A stretch of DNA of 12,325 nucleotides from Cyclostephanos tholiformis (GCA_036939975.1 JALLPB010000891.1:1-12325); one strand, 5' to 3'. Shown: positions 1 to 9,054, counted from the stretch's first letter. Notes: generated by a model not told the origin, from the letters alone. Numbers and translations are program-made.

Positions 1-71
1 AATGCAACAAGATGGTGGCCGGTCGCCTGATGAAGGGCATGGCATCATTACCAAATATCTGCCTGATGGTG

Positions 72-106
72 AGGCAGAATTCTGCCTAAAAGGCAGAATT
101 CTGCCC
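72..106. repeat. Tandem pair of GAATTC-centred palindromes
   Basis: The 14-base perfect palindrome GGCAGAATTCTGCC occurs twice, at 73-86 and 92-105, separated by TAAAA, with a period of 19 bases. The first copy extends to a 16-base palindrome (72-87). Because each copy is its own reverse complement, the pair is both a direct and an inverted repeat. It could fold as two small hairpins or as one 14-bp stem with a 5-base loop. It may be a remnant of a dispersed palindromic repeat or a dimeric protein-binding site. The sequence does not decide between these. Confidence 0.85.
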
Positions 107-379
107 AAAATTATTTATGATTTACTTCTGGTAAAAGTACTTCGGAATAACTCTATATCGTACGATATGGTATGGTTAGTAGATACCCCTATGAGGATCT
201 TCTTCTACTGCCACTTTCCATATTGCACGTAGGAACCAGTTAATCTGTCTAATTCGACTTTCTTGCGCTCCTCTCCAGCACCTTGAATCACCAACGGCCT
301 GACTGATCTCTCTCTCGTTGGGGGTGAGAAAATAAAATGAAAAAAAAATGACATTGGCGTGGTATTACTAATATTTTAT

Positions 380-403
380 CCAACGATCCAACGATCAAAC
401 GAT
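380..403 (+). repeat. Three tandem 8-mers just before the anoctamin start codon
   Basis: CCAACGAT occurs twice in tandem (380-387, 388-395), followed by a one-mismatch third copy CAAACGAT (396-403). The array ends 14 bases before the ATG at 418. Its position suggests a 5' untranslated region or core-promoter element, but a slippage-generated microsatellite is equally possible. Confidence 0.6.
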
Positions 404-417
404 AACTGCAGTCAATT

Positions 418-3400
418 ATGCAGTCCGCTGGACCGATAGACGACGAGCGCCTAGACGCAACCACGGCGGCGGACAAGGGAATCAGCAAGATGGCCTCAAC
501 CTCGACCCGAAGTCCGATCCGACAGGTATCCAAATCGGACGATGATAATAACAAGGAGAATGGTCCTCTCAGGAGTCATCGCGATCCCCGACGTACGCCG
601 CTCTTGTCGAGACTTCCGTTCACGCCCACACATATTTCAACGTCGGGGGCTGGAGGCGGAGCGAGCGGGGTTCGGGGGAGGAAGGACGTCACGCCGGCGT
701 ATGCCTACAAGAGTGCCGAAACGGGACTATTGGAAATTCGAACGGTCATCCCTCCGTCTCTATCGATGGTCGCCAACGAAGACGAAACTGTGGATGGATC
801 GGATGATAACGGAAAGCCACGCGAGAAAACGCTGGCCCTGTACCCCATCGCATTGAACGGAGGAGGATCTGGCCTGTATCGTGATCCGCGCGAATTTGGT
901 AATGGGAATGGTGGCTTTTCTAACAATCACAGAATCTCACGCCGGACACCGATGATGAGTCACGTGCGTTTCGCCTGGCCGAACGAAATCAAGAATTTCA
1001 CCGCCGCCAAGCTTCATAATATAGACTTAGAGACGGGTTTGGGCCAACCCCCGAGTCGCGAGGCTGACGATGATGATAGGACTCACCGTACCAGACATAG
1101 TTTGAGTTCGCTGGCATCGGCAATAAACCCTTGGAAGTTATGGGAACATGTACACATCGAAATGTCACGTCTGGCAGCACTTCAAACGCGACGTCTAGAA
1201 GACGAAGCGTCGCATGTCACTATTGCAAGGCAGAGGAACAAAGTCTCCAGAGTCTCCAGTGTGTACAATGACGATGACTTTGACTTTGCACTCGTCTTGA
1301 CACCCCACGATGCCTATGCATTTTGGGCGAAACATCTAGATTTTAGGGAAGAGATGCTGAATCTCGTGGAGGATCCTGAAATAGAAGAACTCGACCGGGA
1401 TGGGCAGGATGATGATAGCACGATTGCTACAGCTACATGCCACGGAGGAAAGTACGACCACGCAGCGAGGTTGAGTTCTACAGAAACGCCTTCTAGCAGT
1501 GGATTACGTCGACGGAAGAACGCAACTCCAACATCGGGATCAAAAAACATCAACCGACTCCCAGCCACGAATAACACCCCGTCATCCACGAGCCGGTACC
1601 AATCTCACAGATCTCCATATCGCGCTCCTCCAACGGCCCAGCGTGTATTTAGTCAGAAGAAAAGTCTCTTCGAAAGGGCACTGGAGCGATTTTCTCCTCC
1701 GGGATTGTCTCAGCGGAGCTTGTTTAGCAATGGTAAAATCAAGGAAAAGGCGTCGCCATCACCATCGACTAATACTAGATCTTCGCCATTTATTCAAAGG
1801 AGAGGCTGGGGCAACTACGCGTCTCCGCCAATCGCTTCTATGAGAGGTAGTTCTGCCCAGAAAAGGAGGGAGGCGATCAATGCACAGTGGAGAGTACGCG
1901 ATAGCAGTATGCGTGATTCAAAAGTAGATAGCTCCGACAAAAATGTCGATGGCGAGCGCCATGGCCCTGTCAAAGCGAGCAATAAGAGAGGACGAGATGT
2001 TGGTGATAATTGCGATGCCGATGATAATAAGAATGAGGACATGTTGTTCTTTCCGTCACCTGGAATACCAAGAGGAGTCGGTGAGTTCTGATTTGAGTTC
2101 TGATTCTCTGCTGAAGGTACAACATTGTTCATACGTATAAGTCTTACTATCTTCGTCATTATCGTATTCAGCCGCACGAGTGAATGGGCTTGGTAAATTT
2201 ATCGAAGCCTTGAAAATTGGGATTGTGGTGCGAAGGCACTGGCCAAAGGACAAATCTGTCTTTGTTTTGCTTACCTCTGATGATGGTGGCGATTCCATTC
2301 AGTGAGTGCCACATTTTGACGATGGGATATGTAAACTTAGCACGAAACGAACTCAACTAATCATTTCCTTCCAACTGAATCCTATAGGTTTAAGTTCATT
2401 CCGGACGACGAAGCGGTGATCGCATTAAAGGAGCAAGCGCAAAGGTACAATGTGCGCCGACGGCAAAAGAAGGCAAGGTTCAGCCGCGGAGAATCAGAGT
2501 CTCGTAGGATGAGTCGTGAGAGCGAAATCACCGACCGAAATAATGATAAGCTTGATGTCTCAGTTCCTATCCCAGACTATATGAAAGTTAAGATTGATCG
2601 AGAAGAAGACCTTCGTAAAAAGGGGGGCTTCCTAGGTGCTATCTCAAATAATTCCAGATACCGGAAAAACAATTTGTCAATCCAAGCAAAAGACATCGTT
2701 CAGGTCCAGCCAGCAACTCACATCGACCCGTTTTCAAAAGAAGTTGAAGAGCTAGGGACACTGTCACTAAGGCAATCAAGCACTGAATATGTAAAAAACA
2801 CCACATTTTCTGTTATCGTTCCATCATTGCAAGGAAAACTAATTCGAGACTATACTGATGTAGACCTCTCCGAGAAATGGTGTGTTCGTAACTGTTCTTA
2901 CAGTTACTTTTACCCTTTGTTTGGATTACCTTTACTAACAGAATCATTTTTTGTAAATGTTTCGTCTGTCAATCGCACCCTTAAAGGTGTGAAGGCAAAC
3001 GAAAATCCTTGTTTTGTTCATTTGACCTGGAAACCGCGACAGAGGGAGAATATTGGATGATATTGAAAGGTTTTATACTGCTGCATCGCGATGCATCGAC
3101 AGGCCGATTTGCCGCTCAGCGTGCAGCTGGGTTCGGTTCTTATCATCGCTATGCTGAAGTTGTGGACAAAAGTGCAGCCGACTCTGGCGCCAAATGCGTC
3201 ATTGAGGCTCTTCCACCACCCAAAACATTCATTCAAAGATGTTTCAGAAGGAATGAAGACGACGATCAAGATCAGGCTGTACAGTATGATATTACTGCGC
3301 CACCATCTGATTACTTCCTTGGTTTCAGTTCCCCTGGAACCCAAATTTGGGGCCGTCTGCGGCAAGCTGGGTTGGAAACACAACGACTCTATTCGTTGGA

Positions 3401-6400
3401 CACAAGAAAAGTAATGATCAAAGTGCGGTGCCCCGTTGACAGGCTGCAAGATGTCGCAGAAGCGTTGAAATTGAAGCTGAAAACGAAAGATGGTAAGTGG
3501 TACATTTATGCTGTACATTATGGTTTTTACTTTGGGTAGTAATGAAAATATGTTTCTCGCATATGTATCCTGCTCCACCTCAGGCGAATATGCACCATTT
3601 CGAGAAGATATGATATCACAGTTTGCCACGACCGACGACGGCTTTGTATCATGTGAGAATGATGTCCAGAAACTTGTATCTCTATTCCGTTCTTCAGAAA
3701 GACAAAAGATTATCGATTTCATCATAGGGTCACGTATCAGAGACTCGGGAGCTGAGCTCGGACCATCCACAAAGCTTGGGAAACAAATTCAACGAAGGGT
3801 ACCTCTACATTCTCATGTAAGACTTGAGGCATTGTATACATCCTGGGTGCTGTTTTGGTACCCATGCAACTGGGCTGAGTGTGATAGAAGAAGCATTCAG
3901 GCTGATAGAGCGAAAGCCAACAACGATGTGATCACCATTTGTTCATCGAAAGAAGAAATTCCAACTGGCAAACAACCATATCATCAACACAAATGTCCAA
4001 ACATCTTATACCGAGTTTTTGTTGGCTGTTTCTACCAACCTTTAGACGATATAGAAAAGTACTACGGAGAAAAAATCGCATTTTACTTCGCATGGCTTGA
4101 GCACTGCAGCTTTCATCTAATTTTCTTGTCAGGTGCAGGTTTGATACTATTCATATTCCAGCTTACGTCAGGAAAGTGGGACCACGAACTTCGACCATTT
4201 TTCAGCATCATTGTCATGATTTGGTCCTTCGTTGTCATGGTAACCTGGCGTCGCCGGAGCAACTTTCTGGCCTACCAATGGGGTACATTGAATTATCAAG
4301 AAGAGGAAGTGACAAGGCCGGATTTCAGGGGTACAAAAGATGTTGTTTGTCCTGTAACAAACACATACATCCCATACTACCCACCATGGAAGCGCTGGGT
4401 CATGATGTGCTTCAGTACCCTATTAACGTTTGGTTTTACCATGTTGACGCTTATCGGAATTCTCATTCTGTATGGCAACAGAGATGTAATGCTACAAAAC
4501 TACTTCTCTTCTGGCGATAAAGAACCATTCCAGTTTGGTTTTTCCTTCAAAGTAATTGGGGGCACAGCGCCAATTCTTGCTGTTGTGCTTAACAAAGAAC
4601 ACCTTCATGATCCCAAATTCTGGTCGATAATGATTGGCTTTCCTACAGCTCTTGCTTTTATATTGCCGCTTCTGAATCATTGTCTTAGACGGCTGTCTCT
4701 CTGGCTAAATGAGATCGAGAACCACCGAACAGAAGCAGAACATCAAACCCACTTCATCATCAAAGTTTTTGCATTCCGATTTGTTTGCTACTTCGCGGCT
4801 CTGTATTACTACTCTTTTATTGGAGTAACAGTGTTAGGAAATGATGATCAATTTGCTACAGAGCATGGAATCCTTCGAGTGGCATCGAACTTATTCACAT
4901 ACCTAACAATTGCGAATTTGTGGAGCATTTTTCTCCAGGTATTCTTGCCACTGATGTTGTATCGTTGGCGAGTGTTCCGTGAACGCCTGCATTTGCGAAA
5001 TGAACTCCGTGCACTTGAAATTGCGGAAGCAGAAATGATCTCGTCGAACAAAAAGTGCGAATCAGCCGATGAGCGTTTCGCCATTAAAAAGCGTTTGCTC
5101 AATAGGCGACTTCTCCTTGAACACGCACAGTGTACTATTTGGGAAGAAATGATGCTTCCAGAACATGACAGCTTCGTGGATTATTTGTTTGCAACAACAC
5201 AATTCGCATACGTTACTTGCTTTAGTGTTGTCTTACCAATAACACCTCTAATAGTGCTATTCAACCATCTGTTGAATATGAGGCTTGATGCATTTAAGAT
5301 TTGTCGCGGAAGACGCCGTCCACTATCCCAAAAGACAGGCGGGATAGGAGTTTGGAGTCATGTCCTTCATATTGTGACCGTTCTTGCCATCTTGACAAAC
5401 TGCTCACTCATGGCGTTGGTAAGAGCCTTGTTTTGCTGAAGACCTTTTTTCATTCTGTGCAATATCCCTATTAAATTTTGTTTCCTCAATAGACGAGTAG
5501 TCAGTTCTCATGGCTCGAGGATCAGATTGGAACATTTGGCGTATTTGCACTTGCGATTGGTTGGGAACATGTTATGCTTCTTGTCAAATACATTATGCAG
5601 CTGACTGTTTCGCCGATGCCTGCTAGTGTCCAAAATGAGATGAAAAGAAAGAAATATGACCAAGAGCGTATGAGATACACGACGTTACGTGCAAAGAAAG
5701 AAAGGAGGAGTGGCAGTGTAGAGGATGTGACTCCAATTGATCACAACAATCACAACGACAATGATGGCAGCGCGGAAAAGATCAGTATGACCTTTAAAAC
5801 TAGCCCTTGTCCTCCGATTCGAGAATGTGCAGCAGAGAGCCACTCCCTTTCTTCTTCTCAGGAATGCACCGTCGAAGGAAGTTTAGCGGAACGATGTACT
5901 AGGGACGATGGAGGAGCAGTGGAGCCAATAAGAACGAATAATGAGGCACTCAACGAAAAACCGACAGCTTCTACTAGGAGGGTTGTCAATGTTCGCGCAA
6001 CGAAGCATCATTCCCCTCTGCAACAGCAAAAGATTAACGGTAGTGATTATCTAGGCGGGTATTTTAACGGTGTCGGGTTTTCCTCAAGCGCAAAGAAGTA
6101 CGAGGAAAATGACCACCCTAATTTTGAGGACGCCATCAGCAAACTTCCTAGACAGCATTCGTCGTTAAATAAACACCCATCCCGAGGTCTAAGTTACAGT
6201 TTGAATTCTAAACACGCAAGGAGCGGCGCTGCGCCGCCTTCAAACGCACGTCGAGAGTACGGATCGAGACAAAACATAGTTGGACAAGGGCACCAGCTGT
6301 GCCACGAGGACATCATCTCTCCTACTTCTTCACTGTCGACCATACCTCAAATGCCCACCCCATGTCAATTGAATCTTGATAGCGACGATGATGACACGTT

Positions 6401-6671
6401 GTGCACATACGAGAACGATACCACTCCTGCTGGCTTCTATCAAGGGGCCACCGCACCACCTTTGTCGCCAGCAGAGGCCTATCGTGGCCATGACGCATAT
6501 CGGACCATATCGTCGAGGATGCCACATTTTGATGAACCCAAGGACGATATGGATGACGATCACGATCAAACCAGACCTAAAGCCAAATGGGGGGTTCATC
6601 ATATCGTCCATTACGCGAAGTCGGAGAGAAGCCTGGGCCTGTCGGAACAGAATCAGAAAAAATCTCGTTAG
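418..6671 (+). CDS. Large anoctamin/TMEM16 family membrane protein with N-terminal PH-like domain (six exons, 1,934 aa)
   Basis: Anoctamins are Ca2+-regulated lipid scramblases or anion channels of the plasma membrane or ER; which activity applies here is unknown. Proposed exons are 418-2080, 2172-2301, 2388-2879, 2987-3492, 3584-5418 and 5493-6671. All junctions are GT-AG, and the joined length (5,805 nt) is one open frame ending in TAG. Residues 1-554 are mostly Ser/Asp/Arg-rich and disordered, with two more ordered patches near 238-260 (PWKLWEHVHIEMSRLAAL) and 292-312. Residues about 569-797 look like a PH-type fold: GIVVRRHW strands, DIVQVQPA, then a closing helix EGEYWMILKGFILLHRDA; a charged insertion splits it. 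Residues about 870-940 resemble the anoctamin cytosolic N-domain. The membrane core runs from YYGEKIAFYFAWLEH (1090-1104) to GWEHVMLL (about 1570), with roughly ten hydrophobic helices and the family signatures RPFF...WRRR...QWGT and QFAYVTCF...MRLDAF. The tail is basic, then disordered. A second ATG at 490 (residue 25) has a better initiation context. A split into two genes is possible, but the donor site lies only 8 bases before the exon-1 stop. Confidence 0.85.
2081..2171 (+). other. Intron 1 of the anoctamin gene
   Basis: The donor is GTGAGT and the acceptor is TTCAG; length 91 bp, phase 1. Reading through it hits a TGA within four codons. Splicing joins GIPRGV to AARVNGLGKF and leads directly into the PH-like domain. 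Confidence 0.8.
2302..2387 (+). other. Intron 2 of the anoctamin gene
   Basis: The donor is GTGAGT and the acceptor is CTATAG, preceded by a pyrimidine-rich run; length 86 bp, phase 2. Splicing joins GGDSIQ to FKFIPDDEA. Confidence 0.8.
2880..2986 (+). other. Intron 3 of the anoctamin gene
   Basis: The donor is GTGTGT and the acceptor is TTAAAG; length 107 bp, phase 2. Both edges carry the same GGTGTG sequence, so alignment to cDNA would be slightly ambiguous. The GT-AG rule and reading frame select this position. It joins DLSEKW to CEGKRKSLFCSFDLE, the start of the last PH-like strand and helix. Confidence 0.75.
3493..3583 (+). other. Intron 4 of the anoctamin gene
   Basis: The donor is GTAAGT and the acceptor is CCTCAG; length 91 bp, phase 1. 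Splicing joins KLKTKDG to EYAPFRED and keeps the cytosolic N-domain of the anoctamin continuous. Confidence 0.85.
5419..5492 (+). other. Intron 5 of the anoctamin gene
   Basis: The donor is GTAAGA and the acceptor is CAATAG after a T-rich tract; length 74 bp, phase 0. It joins NCSLMAL to TSSQFSWLEDQ, just before the final transmembrane helix containing GWEHVMLL. Confidence 0.87.
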
Positions 6672-6790
6672 AAATAAATTAAAGCGTTATTATTCAGAGA
6701 GATAGAGAAAATGAAGAGTTTTACATTGAACATTTTTCACAACGATAATCATCCATCTTAAGCTTAAGGTCAAACCTGTCATCCACGAGG
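6672..6790. terminator. Convergent 3' gap between anoctamin and RRM genes
   Basis: This 119-bp AT-rich spacer must carry the 3' ends of both convergent genes. An AATAAA hexamer follows the anoctamin stop almost at once (AAATAAATTAAA from about 6674). A perfect 12-base palindrome, CTTAAGCTTAAG, lies at 6757-6768. The transcripts probably overlap or end within a few tens of bases of each other. Calling it a termination region is an inference from position. Confidence 0.45.
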
Positions 6791-8026
6791 TTACCCTTTT
6801 TTCGGCGTTTTGGCCTTCGTCTTCGATACTTTCTTCTTTGGGCATTCGCCATCTGCAGCATGTCTTTTTCCCCCCACTTCTCCTTTTTTCTGTATCGTAT
6901 CAACTTTCTTAGATTTCTTTTTCTTATCCTCCTTCTCTTCAGAAAGATCAGTCGGTTCATTGATTTGCATCCTCTCCTTCTCCAACTCTCCTCTACTCTT
7001 CTCATTTAAGTCCCCTTTCTTAGATTTCTTCTCTTTCTTCTTCGACGATTCAAGACTATTTTTCACTGCCCCATCGCCAATTGCATCCTCCTTTGCATCT
7101 ACACCACTATTAGAAAATTTGCGTTTCTGCTTCTCTTTCATAGAACTAACATCGTCACCTTTCTCTGACCCAGTGGTTGTGGTTGTCGTCACAGTCGGTT
7201 GAGCAGCAGCGGCAGCGACAGCGGCAGCAGCAGATGCACTCGCAGCATAACCAGGAAAGTCATATTCGATTCCCAACGCTTCTAGATTCTTCCTTTTCAT
7301 TTCCTCCCTTTTGACCAGCCTCGACGTGATACCACTGATCGCGAGCATGCTCCTCGCCTTATTCACCTCCGACAGTGCCTTCTTCTGTCTATCCTTCTTG
7401 GTAGGCACGCGTTTGGGCCTAGCAAACATCAACTCGTGATCAACTTTATTCCTCGGCATCACGTGACAAACCAGCCGCTTTTCCAGCAGGAGGTATCCGC
7501 TCATGGTATCGGCGACGATCGTCGCGACCTCAGGATCGACGAATTCCACGAAGGCGTAGCAACGCGAGCGTCCGGTCTTGGTAGAGCGAGAGACGCGACA
7601 GCGATTGACGCTGCCAAACTGATTGAGAAAGACAGTGATCTCGCGTTCCTCAAACCCGACGGGGAGATGGCCGAGGTAGATGACCGTTGATGGCTCGTCG
7701 CCGTCGTTGGCCGCCGATAGCCGTTGGGACGAAGTAGCATCTTTCTTATCGTGGCCTTGTTTTCGTTTGTTGTTGCCGCCCTTGCCCTTGGCGGCGCGTT
7801 TCGCCGATATTGTCTCGGGCTGTTTGTCGTCTACCTCACTCTCGCTTTCCGAATGTTCCGGATCTTCATTTTGGGTGGTAAATGTGGAAATGGCAACGAA
7901 TACGATGGAATGGCCGTGAAGGAATAGATTAAAAGACTGTCAAAACAGAGACTTGAAATGGGATAGCACCTTACCTTTGATGGACGCGAGCTTGGCCTCG
8001 AGGCTGCGATGTAGGGACTTCACCAT
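6791..8026 (-). CDS. NIFK: Nucleolar RRM protein, NIFK/Nop15-like (60S ribosome biogenesis)
   Basis: NIFK/Nop15 proteins bind pre-rRNA (the ITS2 region) in early pre-60S particles in the nucleolus. Exon 1 is 7975-8026 and exon 2 is 6791-7863 on the minus strand, giving 1,125 nt and 374 aa. The first 17 residues are MVKSLHRSLEAKLASIK, followed by an acidic/basic linker. One RRM spans about 77-154, with RNP2 VIYLGHLP (78-85) and RNP1 RCYAFVEF (118-125). After it comes the family's conserved basic region, ending in GIEYDFPGY (about 215-223). The tail has an Ala-rich run (about 224-238), a Thr run and a long Lys-rich, low-complexity stretch typical of nucleolar proteins. The start at 8026 has A at -3 and G at +4. 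An in-frame ATG at 8233 would add 69 residues and is less likely. The family match is good; the exact orthologue (NIFK or Nop15) is inferred. Confidence 0.85.
7864..7974 (-). other. Intron of the NIFK-like gene
   Basis: On the minus strand the donor is GTAAGG and the acceptor is ATGAAG; length 111 bp, phase 1. Reading through meets a TGA within the intron. Splicing at this acceptor joins LASIK-D to PEHSESESE and gives a frame divisible by three through to the RRM and stop. Confidence 0.75.
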
Positions 8027-8355
8027 GATCGCAAATAAATTAATTTCCTGATTTAGGTTTACCTTGTTTTGTGAGCATTTTTTGATTTTTTTCACTTTTC
8101 TCCCCGCCCTGGTTTCAGTGGTTGCCCAAGCAAGAGCAAGCGAGGCGGACAGACTCCCCCTGCCAGAAAAGAGCGGGAGAAATTGGAAGTTAGTTCTCCT
8201 CTGAAAATAGGTCGTAATAATCGACGACGACATGACGTGGTGTGCTTGTCTCAGTCTAGGTACTAAGTGTATTATCAATACAATGACCAGAGGTAGAGGG
8301 TAGCGACGATGTGGCGTATTATCTCATAGTTAAAACTTTAATTCGGACGCCGGTG
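8027..8355. promoter_or_regulatory. Shared divergent upstream region
   Basis: This 329-bp region separates the start codons of the NIFK-like gene (-) and the plastid-targeted gene (+), so it must hold both promoters and both 5' untranslated regions. A T-rich run lies near 8080-8100 and a TGACGT core at 8233-8238. I see no clear TATA box. Part of it is open in frame with the NIFK-like protein. Confidence 0.55.
8233..8238 (+). promoter_or_regulatory. TGACGT bZIP-type core site
   Basis: TGACGT is the core bound by many bZIP factors, including aureochromes, the blue-light receptors of stramenopiles. It lies 118 bases before the start codon of the plastid-protein gene. A 6-base match alone is weak evidence. 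The position between two divergent genes, one plastid-related, is the only supporting context. Confidence 0.25.
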
Positions 8356-9054
8356 ATGAATTCCTCGCGCTCTTTAACACTGGCGATGTCCATGATCGTC
8401 GGTCTATCTGCTACAACCTCAGTCGAATCATTCCAAATACCTCGGCAGCCGTCATCGTCGACCTTCAAATTTTCAAAGACCAGACTGCATTCCACGAACT
8501 GTGACGATAACGGAAGGCGATCATTCTTAAATCGAAGCGCTGGATCTGCCATGTCAGTCCTCCTCGGTGGGACGGGTTTCGGGCAGCCGGTCGCGGCGAC
8601 TTATTCGGCATATGCTCGCCGCGAAGAGGATTGGAAAGAGCGCGCCGAAAAGGGAGGTGAGGGAGCCTTACGTTTGTACGCATTTATCATTATTGCACAT
8701 GGTAGCCATCTACTCCACATTTTACGTGCATCCATTTCCCACCCCGTATATGCCGACTCTGCCGCTCTGCCCGGCGTAGAAGTGAAGTATTCGAACGCGC
8801 AACAGCTACGCGCACAGCTACGTGAGATCGCCCCGATGAACGACGATGGCAGATCGAAAATCTTCTGCCCCAACGGAACCTCATCGGCGGTGTCGCCGTT
8901 GATGGAAAATAAGTGCGGTGATAGACAGGCCTTGCCCAGCGTCTTCGGTAGGACCGAAGACGCCATGGGTAACAGCGTCCCGGGTTTCGGCGGACCCAGT
9001 CCATCAGCGCTTCGCGCCGAGTTGGATGCGCAGGCTTATTTCCGAAACAACTGA
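8356..9054 (+). CDS. Predicted thylakoid-lumen protein with tripartite plastid presequence, function unknown
   Basis: The probable product is a small nucleus-encoded protein sent to the thylakoid lumen. I do not recognise the mature family. The ATG at 8356 opens a signal peptide (residues 1-25, hydrophobic MSMIVGLSA) with Phe26 at the expected +1 position (VES-FQIP), a variant of the ASAFAP-type motif of diatom and other red-plastid preproteins. A Ser/Thr/Lys-rich transit stretch follows (to about 52), then a twin-arginine signal: RRSFL at 54-58, a hydrophobic Gly/Ala stretch and an Ala-rich cleavage region near 79-81. With exons 8356-8656 and 8780-9054 the preprotein is 191 aa and the mature part about 110 aa, containing two Cys (IFCPNG, ENKCGD). 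Without splicing it is 232 aa. A photosystem accessory subunit is possible but unproven. The gene is divergent from the NIFK-like gene. Confidence 0.75.
   Translation: MNSSRSLTLAMSMIVGLSATTSVESFQIPRQPSSSTFKFSKTRLHSTNCDDNGRRSFLNRSAGSAMSVLLGGTGFGQPVAATYSAYARREEDWKERAEKGGEGALRLYAFIIIAHGSHLLHILRASISHPVYADSAALPGVEVKYSNAQQLRAQLREIAPMNDDGRSKIFCPNGTSSAVSPLMENKCGDRQALPSVFGRTEDAMGNSVPGFGGPSPSALRAELDAQAYFRNN
8657..8779 (+). other. Probable frame-neutral intron in the plastid-protein gene
   Basis: The donor is GTGAGG and the acceptor is GGCGTAG after a CT-rich tract; length 123 bp, phase 1. Its length is a multiple of three and it has no in-frame stop, so the reading frame alone cannot prove it. Removing it joins ERAEKG to EVKYSNAQQL, a smooth hydrophilic sequence. 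Retaining it adds 41 residues with a hydrophobic LYAFIIIAHGSHLLHIL segment unlike its surroundings. Confidence 0.6.

Larger units (their letters stand above)
1..417. other. Upstream gene-free stretch
   Basis: I see no supported gene here. A 76-codon frame opens at position 2 but has no recognisable domain, runs through the palindromic repeat at 72-106 and ends at 232. The stretch could include the 3' end of a gene lying outside the window, but nothing shows this. The last 40 bases before the next start codon are AT-rich with a short CCAACGAT tandem repeat, as might be expected of a promoter or 5' untranslated region. Confidence 0.5.

Noticed and set aside
2..232. 76-codon frame at the left edge
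   Set aside because: It runs through the palindromic repeat, has no recognisable domain, and shows no splice-site support.
683..690. ACGTCA motif (reverse of TGACGT) within exon 1 of the anoctamin
   Set aside because: It lies deep in coding sequence with no promoter context, so it is most simply a chance match.
418..2091. A separate single-exon 557-aa gene ending in GVGEF
   Set aside because: A GTGAGT donor sits 8 bases before its stop, and splicing to the acceptor at 2171 extends the frame into the PH-like domain and on to the anoctamin with exact frame agreement through four more introns.
3018..3770. Minus-strand 250-codon frame inside the anoctamin gene
   Set aside because: It lies antisense to well-supported anoctamin coding sequence and shows no domain of its own.
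6721..7005. Arg/Lys-rich minus-strand frame overlapping the NIFK-like C-terminus
   Set aside because: It is a shifted-frame shadow of the lysine-rich low-complexity tail.
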